In this document: positions 56,784-64,000 of the stretch, in pieces
Numbering within the stretch: position 1 is the stretch's first letter
Layout: every line of letters begins with the position of its first letter
Program-made: the position numbers and the translations under genes
The notes under the pieces: model-generated
Databases searched by the model: none
Told to the model about the DNA's origin: nothing
Seen by the model: only the letters and a program-made list of their open reading frames with translations
Assembly (NCBI GenBank): GCA_963735175.1
Contig: CAVTJX010000008.1
Location: 247,466-311,465, forward strand
Reading direction: 5' to 3'
Length of the DNA stretch: 64,000 bases
Source: CAVTJX01 sp963735175
GTDB taxonomy: Bacteria > Electryoneota > RPQS01

Positions 56784-57674
56784 GTGAGTCGTCCCCGGGA
56801 ATGGGCTGCGTTTGTGTTTCTGGGCGTTTTGGCCTGGGGCACGTCGTTTCTGTGGATTAAGATTGCGCTGCGCGAGTTAGGGCCGCTGTCGGTGGTCATG
56901 TACCGCATGGCGTTTGGGGTACTGGGGGCGTGGCTCATCACGCGGGCGCTGAAGAAGCCGATCCTCGCCTCGCGGCGGCAGCTCGTGCAGATGCTGGCGC
57001 TGGGGATCGTCAACACGGCGATTCCCGTGGCCTTGATCACGTGGGCGGAAACGCGCATCGATTCGGGCCTCGCGGGAGTGCTGAATGGAACCATGCCGCT
57101 GTTCACGATTTTGTTTGCGCATTTCATTTTACCGGAAGACCGCTTTACCGCTCCCAAAATCGCGGGACTGATTGCGGGCTTTAGCGGGCTGGTGCTGCTC
57201 ATGCTGCGCGATCTTGGGCCGCAGGGATTGGCGGGCAGTCTGCTCGGCCAACTGGCGGTGGTGCTGGCGGCGATTCTGTATGCAGGCTCGAATGTCTACG
57301 TGCGGTTGAAACTGCGCGGCCAGCATCCGATCCACACGGCGGCGGTGTCGCTCACGTCGAGTCTGATTGTAATGATTGTCCTCGTGGCGCTGTTTGAACC
57401 CCATACCACTCCGCCCAGGCTGCCCTTGACGTGGCTGGCCGTCGCGTGGATGGGACTGGTGGGATTGTCGCTGGCATACTATGCCTATTTCTATCTCATC
57501 AACGCCTGGGGCGCAACACGGACCGCGGTGGTGACATACGTTTTTCCGGTAACGGCGGTGACGCTGGGTGTAATTTTTTTGGGCGAGCATCCGAGCTGGC
57601 ACCTGTTTATCGGAGGTACGCTGATTATCGGAGGCATTGCCCTCGTGAATGTCCGCACACACATGCCTGAATAA
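56784..57674 (+). CDS. EamA/DMT-family transporter
   Basis: 296 residues, ten predicted TM helices in two EamA repeats (FLGVLAWGTSFLWIKIAL; VVLAAILYAGSNVYVRLKL). The second repeat ends TLIIGGIALVNV, as is usual. GTG start at 56784 with AGGAG 8 bp upstream. Substrate not predictable from sequence: amino acids, nucleotides and drugs are all transported by this family. Perfect terminator 37 bp downstream. Confidence 0.9.
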   Translation: MSRPREWAAFVFLGVLAWGTSFLWIKIALRELGPLSVVMYRMAFGVLGAWLITRALKKPILASRRQLVQMLALGIVNTAIPVALITWAETRIDSGLAGVLNGTMPLFTILFAHFILPEDRFTAPKIAGLIAGFSGLVLLMLRDLGPQGLAGSLLGQLAVVLAAILYAGSNVYVRLKLRGQHPIHTAAVSLTSSLIVMIVLVALFEPHTTPPRLPLTWLAVAWMGLVGLSLAYYAYFYLINAWGATRTAVVTYVFPVTAVTLGVIFLGEHPSWHLFIGGTLIIGGIALVNVRTHMPE

Positions 57675-57710
57675 AGTATTTACCGGGCGGGAATTCCCCG
57701 TGTCAGATCA

Positions 57711-57742
57711 AGAAAGCCTATGCAACACTGCATAGGCTTTCT
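57711..57742. terminator. Perfect stem-loop terminator after the EamA gene
   Basis: AGAAAGCCTATGCA (57711-57724), loop ACAC, TGCATAGGCTTTCT (57729-57742), 14-bp perfect stem, followed by TGATATTA. Confidence 0.8.
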
Positions 57743-57803
57743 TGATATTACTCATGATAAATATGTCTTTCTAAGTATAAATATATGATCAAGTTCGGTG
57801 ATG

Positions 57804-57833
57804 TTGACTTGCAGGTGAAGTTATTTGTAAATT
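57804..57833 (+). promoter_or_regulatory. Candidate promoter of the octahaem cytochrome gene
   Basis: TTGACT (57804-57809) and TAAATT preceded by TG (57828-57833), spacing 18 bp, in a locally AT-rich region (57740-57900). The ATG is 86 bp downstream with GGAGG at about 57906. Confidence 0.4.
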
Positions 57834-57918
57834 AGATAAATTCCCGGATGAACATGCCGATCTTAGTAAAATAAGACATAAATGGTATGCTTTAACGATC
57901 ACGTCGGAGGATCCTCTC

Positions 57919-59512
57919 ATGAAGCCTTATCTGCGCCTGGGCTTGGCAGCGGCGATCTTGTTGGCCGCTTGCTTGTTTGTCGGTTGCAAGGGTGATGACG
58001 GTCCGGCTGGGCCGGCGGGAACGAATCCGCCGTTAGCGCCGGTGATTACGGCGGTCTATGCGGTGCCGGATTCGATCGGGACGAATGAGATCACGACACT
58101 GATTGCGAGCGCTTACGATCCCAACGGCGATTCGCTGCGCTTCCAGTGGACGACGACCAACGGTACGCTGGCCACGCCGACGGCGTCCACGACGCACTGG
58201 ACGGCGGATTCCATCGGCCTGTTCACGATCACGGTGGCGGTGTCGGACGGGCAGCGAACGACGAACGGCCATGTGCTGGTGGGTGTCAATCGCTATGTGC
58301 CGACTGTGACGCCGAGTTATTTAGGCAACGACGTGCAGAATTGCAATCCGTGTCACGCCGGCGCCATTGAAAGCTGGCAGACGACGCCGCACTCGATGGC
58401 CTTCGACAGCAGCGCCGCTGGCGTGGAGCACAAAACCACGGGCTTCAACACGGCGCTCAATAACGGCGGCTATGACGACGATCCCAGTAGTGCGCTGGAG
58501 AATGTGCAGTGCGAGGCCTGCCACGGGCCCCTCGGCCCAGGCGCCGCCGTTACCAATCACCCCTCGATCAGCAACGACGCCATGACGGGCGCGGCCTGCG
58601 GCCAGTGCCATGCCGAATGGACCGAATACACCTACTCGGGACACGGTACGGCCATGGTGCGAGCCGGCGGACACGAGGAATTCCGCGGCGAATTCGGCCA
58701 TTCGCCGTGCTGGAATTGCCACGTCAGCGAGGGCTTCATCAAGCTCTGGGATGCGGACTGGACGGAACGGCCCGTGCCGCACCTCCTGAACCAGATTACT
58801 TGTGGATCCTGCCATGATCCGCATAACTGGTCGGAGGGCAATCCAGAGCAGCTCCGCGCCGCCGTCGATTTCACGCTGCCCTTTGGCGGACCGGGTTATC
58901 CGGCGGGATTCACCATCAGCGGGTGGGGCAAGGGGCAGGTGTGCGGGCAATGCCATCACTCGCGCCGGGACAGCACATATATTTTCAATGCGATTGCCAA
59001 CGGCGGTCAGCGGGCAACGCCGCATGAAAGCCCGCAGGGCGACATGCTGGCCGGGCGTGGCAGTTACGAAATTCCCGGATTCACGTACGAGCGGGAGAAT
59101 CAGCACGACATCGGTTCGGGTACGTTTGCGGATGTCTGTCTCCGCTGTCATATGATTGACGAGACGTTGCCGTATCCGCATGCGAACCACAACTTCCACC
59201 CGGATGTGCGGGCCTGCACGGGCTGTCATGGGACGCCGACCGACTTTGATATTGACGGCAAGCAGACGGAGATCGTGGATCTGCTGGACAGTCTGGGTCA
59301 GATGCTGCCGAATACCGTCGACGAGAATGGCCATTACATCGTCAACATTGATACCCGCGACACCCTCCTCTGGACTGTGCCCGAAGCGCGAGGCGGCCTG
59401 GGCCTGGCAGTTCGTGTATCTTGATGGCTCGCACGGTGTGCACAATTACAGCTACGCGCGCACCTTGTTGGCCAACGCAGTGGACTACCTGACGCCGCGC
59501 AAAGATCAGTAA
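57919..59512 (+). CDS. Octahaem c-type cytochrome lipoprotein with Ig-like domain (frame change near 59395)
   Basis: About 530 residues when joined. Signal peptide with lipobox LFVGC, a Gly/Pro-rich linker, then an Ig/PKD-like domain (residues about 40-120, DSLRFQWTTTNGTLA). Eight haem-binding motifs follow: CNPCH, CEACH, CGQCH, CWNCH, CGSCH, CGQCH, CLRCH and CTGCH. A frame change near 59395 joins LLWTVPEA to AWAWQFVYLDGSHGVHNYSYA, the usual C-terminal end of this cytochrome family. Most likely an outer-membrane electron-transfer lipoprotein. Nitrite-reducing activity cannot be claimed, since no CxxCK is seen. Confidence 0.87.
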
Positions 59513-59594
59513 AAGAAATGGGGGGCGTGCCGAGAAGCCCGCTCCAACACCCCCCGTGATCCCGGATCGAGTCCGGGAGGGGGAGCAGATACAG

Positions 59595-59627
59595 AGAATC
59601 CCGCCTTCTTACAGGCGGGATTCTTTT
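59595..59627 (+). terminator. Terminator after the octahaem cytochrome
   Basis: AGAATCCCGCCT (59595-59606), 6-nt loop, AGGCGGGATTCT (59613-59624), then TTT. Strong 12-bp stem. Confidence 0.88.
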
Positions 59628-59655
59628 GTAAAATACTTAGAAATCAGAGTTAGCG

Positions 59656-59835
59656 TCAGCCGTGCAGATGCGCGGTGAAGGGGAAAATAGCCCGCCGCCA
59701 GCCCACCCGGCGCACAACCGTGGCTGCGCCAATGACCAGCAGCACGAGGGCCGGAACAATGCCGGTCAACTGGATACAGAGCGCAAACACCACCGCGAAG
59801 CAGAAGACAAACATAATCTTAGAATGAAGGGGCAA
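59656..59835 (-). CDS. Small hydrophobic membrane protein of unknown function
   Basis: 59 residues, single or hairpin TM segment (FVFCFAVVFALCIQLTGIVP, ALVLLVIGAATVV), Arg-rich tail. TTG at 59835 has GGAGG 5 bp upstream. The first ATG is at 59814 without a ribosome-binding site. Tail-to-tail with the cytochrome. No family recognised. Apart from this gene, 59513-60096 has no supported coding sequence. Confidence 0.45.
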   Translation of the reverse strand: MPLHSKIMFVFCFAVVFALCIQLTGIVPALVLLVIGAATVVRRVGWRRAIFPFTAHLHG

Positions 59836-60096
59836 GGGTCCTCCGGTGGCTTTTGACTGCTGATAGGCTAAATATAGTATGCAACTGAGGTATTGTCAAG
59901 CCCTGCCGCGAAATTATACAGAAATTCATGGCAAGCTGTAGCCTCGAGAGAGGTTTTTAAGTGTCCGTGGAGCGAGAGATAGCTGGGCGTGGGGTCAGTT
60001 GGTGTGATGCCGGAGGCGGAATGCAGAGGCTTCCGCCGCGGCGGAAGACGTGAGCCAGAACTCGCGCCTTTGTCATTTGGACCCGTTACGCCCATC

Positions 60097-62448
60097 TCAA
60101 CGCAAGAGCACGAGTTTCTTGGTGATCTTGGTGTCGCCTGCGTCCAGCCGCGCGAAGTACACCCCGGACGGCAGCGTCGCGCCATCCACACTCACCGAGA
60201 ATGACCCGGCCGGTTTGCTCTCATCCACCAGTGTCTGCACCTTCCGTCCCAGGACATCGTAGAGTGCCAGCTTCACAGGCCCCGGCTTTACCAGTTCAAA
60301 GGTGAGCCGTGTCGTGGGATTGAAGGGATTGGGATAGGCCGTCAGCACCTCATGCCGCGCCGGTTTAAAGGCCAGCGGTTGATCGGCAGCCAACTCTACC
60401 GCGTCGAGGTAACACAGCCCAAAGTCCGTGCTCGCCCAGATCCGCGCATGGGTCGAGTCATACGCCGAATGCCAGATGCCCCGGTTTTCCGCACCGCCCG
60501 GCAGCGTGTACTCCCGCCGCGTCCACGTTTGGCCAAAATCGCGCGAGATCCACATTGAACTGAAGGACATCCCCACCAGCGTCGTGTCGGCCCCGGGAAC
60601 GGCAAAGAAGGAACTAAAGGTGTTGTTGTCGGTGATGGACCCCCGGGTGTCCCATACACCGCTGGCCCAGTGGTAGCAGCGGAACGGAGACGGTGGAGAC
60701 GGAGGTAGATCATTGGCTTGCACGAAGAGTTCGCCGCCCAGGGGCAGTATCATCTGGGGAAAGATGTCCTGGGCACCTACGTACTGCAGGTCGGTCCAAC
60801 TCACCCCGAGGTCCGTCGAGCGGTAGATCTTTGTGGAGTCCATGCCATAGACTTCCAGGATGTACAACGCATCGGCATTATGGGTCTCGCCATAGAAGAC
60901 GTTGTCAAGCGGTTGTGGAAACTGCCGCTCCACCCACGATTGCCCGCGGTCCGCGGAGAGCTGCAGCGAGCTGTTGCTCTGCACAAAGGTAAAGAGCCAG
61001 GTGGTGTCCATTCGCTGAACGGCCTGCACGGGATCATTGTAAGCGGCGCCGTTGAAGGTCAGGTAAGGTCCGGTCGTCCAATGAGTTCCGCCATCGCTGC
61101 TGTAAGCCAGTTGGAACTGATCCGAGGCCGACCCGTAAGACCGCCGGCGCAGCCCCGCGATCAGCGTGTCGCCGCGAACGATGGACGGCGACTCCATCAG
61201 GATCGTCGTGTCTGCGCTGAGCGGGGTCGGGACCGCACGCCAACTCTGTCCATCCGCGTTGAGTTGCCAGGTCCGATTCCCCCCCCAACCCTGATACACC
61301 AATGTGCCGTCCACGCAGTTCAGCGGGCCGGTCTCTTCCACCGGCGGGCTGGCCACCGCCGACCAGGACGCTCCGTGGTCGGTCGTCTGAAAGGCACCGT
61401 GTCCCCTGACGGTCACGTACACGGCCCCGTTGAACGGGTGCTGATACAGGCCCGTGCACATCGCACTGTTCATCGGGAGGCCATTCCCGTTGGGCTGCCA
61501 CGTGGCGCCGTAATCCGTGGAGCGGTATAACGAGTAGCGGGCCGCCCCCTCCAGAAACACCGTTCCGGGTGCCAGGCGATCCTCGACAATTTGATCCGGC
61601 CAGAAGTGATCCGTCAGCCCGCCATAGACCTGTTGCCAACTGGTACCGTTATCGGTGGACCGCAGGACGTTGCCGCTGTACGGTCCGAGAAAGGCCCGCA
61701 TGAGGGCCATCAGGTCTCCATTCGTCAGCCGGGTCATGCCCGTCACCCACGCGTCGTCCACCCCGATGTCATGCAGCGGTGAGATCGACGTCCACGTGCG
61801 GCCCAGGTCCGTGCTGCGTTCGATGCCACCACGTTGCGTGTTGTTCGGCGCGTGCCAGTAGTAAGAGCCAAAGGCGTAGATCGTGCTGTCGGCGAAGGGG
61901 TCCTGATAAATCCCGCAAGGATAGGTGCTCTGATCGAACGGTGTAGCGTCCGCCCACGTGGCGCCATAATCGGTCGAGCGTGCAAAGTGGCCTGAGCTGC
62001 CGAAGTAGAACCAGACGTTGTGCCGAACCCGCCAGACTTGCAAATAACTCGGCCCGCTTGATGTGGCAAACGGCTGCGAAAAGGGGTGCCAGGTTAGGCC
62101 GCCGTCAAACGTATACGTATGATTGTTAACACCAGAAACAAAGGCCGTATCGGCGGCCGGATCCAGCGCCCGGACGCCACTTACTGCTACGGACGGGTTG
62201 GAGAAGATGGCGGTGCGCAGAACCTGCCACGTTGCTCCGGCATCTGCCGAACGCCATAAAGTCGCGTTAGAGATTTCGTACAGTATGCGCATCGCGCTGT
62301 CGCAGGCAATGCCGCTGGCATCGTGGTCGCCTGTAGGCAGCGGCTGCCACGCGGCCTGCACGCACCAGGGACAGAGCAGGCTCAGGCAGACGGTGATGAG
62401 CAGCAGGGGCAAAGAGTGCGGCGCAGAACCGCGATAGTGGTCAAACAT
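60097..62448 (-). CDS. Secreted BNR/sortilin-type beta-propeller protein with sorting domain
   Basis: 783 residues, intact. ATG at 62448 with GGAGG 8 bp upstream. The signal peptide is LPLLLITVCLSLLCPWCVQA. At least ten BNR-like repeats are visible, each with S-x-D-x-G-x-T-W (SADAGATWQVL, STDYGATWADA, STDLGRTWTSI, STDNGTSWQQV, SADRGQSWVER, SRDFGQTWTRR). The sorting domain ends the protein (YPNPFNPTTRLTFELVKPG, LPSGVYFARLDA, ITKKLVLLR). BNR repeats alone do not imply sialidase activity. It is one of the few long surface genes here without a frame change. Confidence 0.88.
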   Translation of the reverse strand: MFDHYRGSAPHSLPLLLITVCLSLLCPWCVQAAWQPLPTGDHDASGIACDSAMRILYEISNATLWRSADAGATWQVLRTAIFSNPSVAVSGVRALDPAADTAFVSGVNNHTYTFDGGLTWHPFSQPFATSSGPSYLQVWRVRHNVWFYFGSSGHFARSTDYGATWADATPFDQSTYPCGIYQDPFADSTIYAFGSYYWHAPNNTQRGGIERSTDLGRTWTSISPLHDIGVDDAWVTGMTRLTNGDLMALMRAFLGPYSGNVLRSTDNGTSWQQVYGGLTDHFWPDQIVEDRLAPGTVFLEGAARYSLYRSTDYGATWQPNGNGLPMNSAMCTGLYQHPFNGAVYVTVRGHGAFQTTDHGASWSAVASPPVEETGPLNCVDGTLVYQGWGGNRTWQLNADGQSWRAVPTPLSADTTILMESPSIVRGDTLIAGLRRRSYGSASDQFQLAYSSDGGTHWTTGPYLTFNGAAYNDPVQAVQRMDTTWLFTFVQSNSSLQLSADRGQSWVERQFPQPLDNVFYGETHNADALYILEVYGMDSTKIYRSTDLGVSWTDLQYVGAQDIFPQMILPLGGELFVQANDLPPSPPSPFRCYHWASGVWDTRGSITDNNTFSSFFAVPGADTTLVGMSFSSMWISRDFGQTWTRREYTLPGGAENRGIWHSAYDSTHARIWASTDFGLCYLDAVELAADQPLAFKPARHEVLTAYPNPFNPTTRLTFELVKPGPVKLALYDVLGRKVQTLVDESKPAGSFSVSVDGATLPSGVYFARLDAGDTKITKKLVLLR

Positions 62449-62547
62449 TGTATCAGCCTCCCAACTGATATGGATTTTGGGCTTCCCGTAGATTGGCAGT
62501 TCGCGTAGGTCAACATTCGGAAACAATTCGTAACGATGGGGCTTCCC

Positions 62548-62736
62548 GCCGAGGCAGGTCCCCTGACCTGCCCGGAATCTTCTCATGAGAAACTTCTATC
62601 ACGCCCGCGCAACACCGGGAACCGCGTCTGTCCACAGGCTGAAGCAACGTCGCATTCAAACACCCTTCTCCGAATTTCGTTCGAAAAAGGACGGTTGGCT
62701 TTCCGATTCCGGGCAGGTCAGGGGACCTGCCTCGGC
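62548..62736. repeat. MITE-like element: perfect 32-bp terminal inverted repeats around 125 bp
   Basis: 62548-62579 and 62705-62736 are exact reverse complements (32 of 32). Weaker similarity extends 8 bp outward on both sides. Each arm contains a smaller stem GCAGGTC-CCCT-GACCTGC. The 125-bp interior has no coding capacity and contains a short palindrome (TTCTCATGAGAA). No gene in 62449-62890. Confidence 0.85.
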
Positions 62737-62890
62737 GAGAAGTCTCCACCTTCGCATTGGCCAAGACAGACAGCGACGGTGATGGCGATCACTAGTCCGA
62801 TTCCAAGGAGGACCGATGGAAATTCATCGCGGTTCTACCTCACGTGTGCCGACGGCCAATGCCGGTCAGTCGTTGCCACAGTCCCTTTGA

Positions 62891-63253
62891 TCATTCAATC
62901 GGATTTTGTGGCTGTTCGTTAGGCGGAATTCTCCGGAATTTCTTCCAAACAGAATGTGCGAAAGCAATCAGAATACAAATACCCCATAATCCCATGATCA
63001 CTACCCAACCCGTAGAGTTGCCGAAAAGAGTCCATCCCACGTGAGGTGCGGCTACCCAAATCCAGACACTCGAAAATACGAACCAAAAGACAAATCCCTT
63101 CTGGATCTCTTTAAGTTTCTCTAATTCACGTTTCAATGTGTTAAGTGTCTGAGATTCTACATGCCTGCGCGCCGCCCTACGATTATAGTATGACACAAGG
63201 AAAGCGCAGAACAACGCAAATAGTGTCCCGAGGCTCACTAGCCCCCAATCCAT
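62891..63253 (-). CDS. Small three-TM membrane protein
   Basis: 120 residues, start ATG 63253 with GGAGG 8 bp upstream. TM1 is LVSLGTLFALFCAFLVSYY. A charged coiled-coil-like segment (TLNTLKRELEKLKEIQK) follows, then TM2 (FVFWFVFSSVWIWVAA) and TM3 (GWVVIMGLWGICILIAFA). No family recognised. It is 55 bp downstream of the gene at 63309 on the same strand and in the same low-GC patch, so the two are probably co-transcribed. An immunity-type role is possible, as discussed in the findings. Confidence 0.7.
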   Translation of the reverse strand: MDWGLVSLGTLFALFCAFLVSYYNRRAARRHVESQTLNTLKRELEKLKEIQKGFVFWFVFSSVWIWVAAPHVGWTLFGNSTGWVVIMGLWGICILIAFAHSVWKKFRRIPPNEQPQNPIE

Positions 63254-63308
63254 TTTAGCGCCCTCCAATGTTATGCGACACCATTCTGATAATCTTTGCA
63301 GAACAGTA

Positions 63309-64000
63309 TCACTGGTCGTGAAATGGACCATGCTGGATCGTCAGATACCATTCCTTGAGAGAGCCCCAACCTCCACCAACGGCCCCACCCGCAATTATGG
63401 TTCCGGCTGTACCTCTAATTGTATTAGTTGCGGCGCCAACTATGCCCCTGGCATAACCCGCTAGCCAACCCTCTCCACTATGGGCGATACAAACTCCCAC
63501 CGCAACTATTCCAGCTCCATCCATAAAGCCATCCACATCCCTGTCAAGAATTCGTTCGAGATCCATCGGATCCAAGGGTCCGTTTCTGTCAATTGAAAAA
63601 ACGGAATCTCCATAATAAAAGGCCCAATCTTCTGTGTGAAATGCCCAGCTATGCAACGTAAAGGCAACCAGAGCCGGACAGACTATTTCATCATCGTTCC
63701 AATTGATAAGCGAAAAATCTTGCTCGAAAGCCTCAAGGCTATCGATGAAGGCACTATCGTTACTCAGTGTATCGAAGAACAGAAATTCGAGTAAGCGGCT
63801 GATCCACTGCTCTTCGCGTGGAGAAACAACTTCCAACTCATCAAAAGCATCGAAGTACGTCTCGAGCTGTTCCTGCGTGAAGTGACCATCACATACATTA
63901 TTTATGCCATTGGTATCACCTAATATTGCTCGAAACATTCCAGAGTCAGAATCCTCCAGAACCCAGCCCACAATTCTATCATTGTAACATGTGCTATCCT
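63309..64000 (-). CDS. Partial protein with Gly-rich hydrophobic C terminus (5' end outside window)
   Basis: At least 230 residues, open to the window edge. The main part is acidic and aromatic (FDAFDELEVVSPREEQWISR, FEQDFSLINWNDDEIV). The last 65 residues are Gly/Ala-rich with many small-x3-small spacings (GIVGAATNTIRGTAGTIIAG, AGGAVGGGWGSLKEW), as in double-Gly or pore-forming bacteriocins and toxin C termini. GC content is clearly below the rest of the window. No family recognised. Confidence 0.6.
   Translation of the reverse strand, partial: DSTCYNDRIVGWVLEDSDSGMFRAILGDTNGINNVCDGHFTQEQLETYFDAFDELEVVSPREEQWISRLLEFLFFDTLSNDSAFIDSLEAFEQDFSLINWNDDEIVCPALVAFTLHSWAFHTEDWAFYYGDSVFSIDRNGPLDPMDLERILDRDVDGFMDGAGIVAVGVCIAHSGEGWLAGYARGIVGAATNTIRGTAGTIIAGGAVGGGWGSLKEWYLTIQHGPFHDQ

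Noticed and set aside
57919..59512. Pentahaem nitrite reductase (NrfA) or octahaem nitrite/hydroxylamine enzyme
   Set aside because: All eight motifs are CxxCH. No CxxCK site or catalytic-haem surroundings are visible, and the protein is a lipoprotein with an Ig-like domain.
60097..62448. Sialidase activity for the BNR-repeat protein
   Set aside because: Asp-box repeats alone occur in sortilin-like and glycosidase-unrelated propellers. No sialidase catalytic Arg triad or Tyr/Glu pair could be identified.
1..64000. CRISPR arrays, rRNA, tRNA, prophage, integrase or plasmid origin
   Set aside because: No regularly spaced repeats of 25-40 bp, no clover-leaf with conserved T-loop, and no phage or replication genes were found by reading. 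A tRNAscan/Infernal run would be decisive.

Overview
The window is GC-rich, densely coded bacterial chromosome. No rRNA, tRNA, CRISPR array, prophage or plasmid origin was seen. Six exported proteins end in the same 75-90 residue C-terminal sorting-type domain (a PNPFN or similar core, a V-x-DxLGR strand, an LPSGxYFxRL turn and a TRKxxLLK/R end). That tail is typical of FCB-superphylum bacteria with a type IX-like secretion system. With lipobox lipoproteins, multihaem cytochromes, C25 peptidases, SBBP propellers and an H1-like Lys/Ala/Pro protein, it points to a GC-rich candidate-phylum member of the FCB group. The sequence alone does not give the exact phylum.

Layout. 1-5.6 kb: chemotaxis operon cheA-cheR-cheD-cheY-cheX-cheB, closed by a terminator. 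5.9-11 kb: a Met/His-repeat lipoprotein, an MFS exporter coupled to an orphan DarT-like protein, a large GNAT-like protein and an H1-like protein. 11.8-14.5 kb: polA. 14.7-19.7 kb: two secreted propeller proteins, a DUF3467 protein and an FN3 lipoprotein. 19.8-25.1 kb: BadF-type kinase with two paralogous lipoproteins, an effector-binding-domain protein, mutY and a membrane protein. 25.6-28.6 kb: small secreted protein, unknown protein, family 2 glycosyltransferase and dCMP deaminase. 29-38.6 kb: two giant exported proteins, one a C25 peptidase relative. 39-43.4 kb: sigma-54 response regulator and a secreted SBBP protein. 43.8-46.3 kb: redox cluster of a small membrane protein, a dihaem cytochrome and a thioredoxin-fold protein with an in-frame UGA. 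47-57.7 kb: ZU5-like lipoprotein, Kef-type antiporter, beta-helix protein, FAD oxidoreductase, CheW with inserted CZB domain, rsgA, FabV-like reductase and EamA transporter. 57.9-62.4 kb: octahaem lipoprotein cytochrome and a BNR-type secreted protein. 62.5-64 kb: an inverted-repeat element, then a lower-GC tail with two unusual genes.

Two features run through the whole window. First, many conserved genes (cheA, polA, the sigma-54 regulator, the antiporter, the cytochrome and most giant surface proteins) are split by single-base frame changes, often at homopolymers, while their catalytic motifs stay intact. I read these as assembly indels, so protein boundaries in those genes are approximate. 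Second, the intergenic DNA carries dispersed REP-like palindromes and 7-bp tandem repeats.

The most notable single observation is the gene at 45153-46262. The reading frame is identical on both sides of a TGA that replaces the first cysteine of a thioredoxin CxxC motif. A GC stem with a GGUC apical loop follows 16 nt after the TGA, the bacterial SECIS arrangement. It is very probably a UxxC selenoprotein beside a dihaem cytochrome c.
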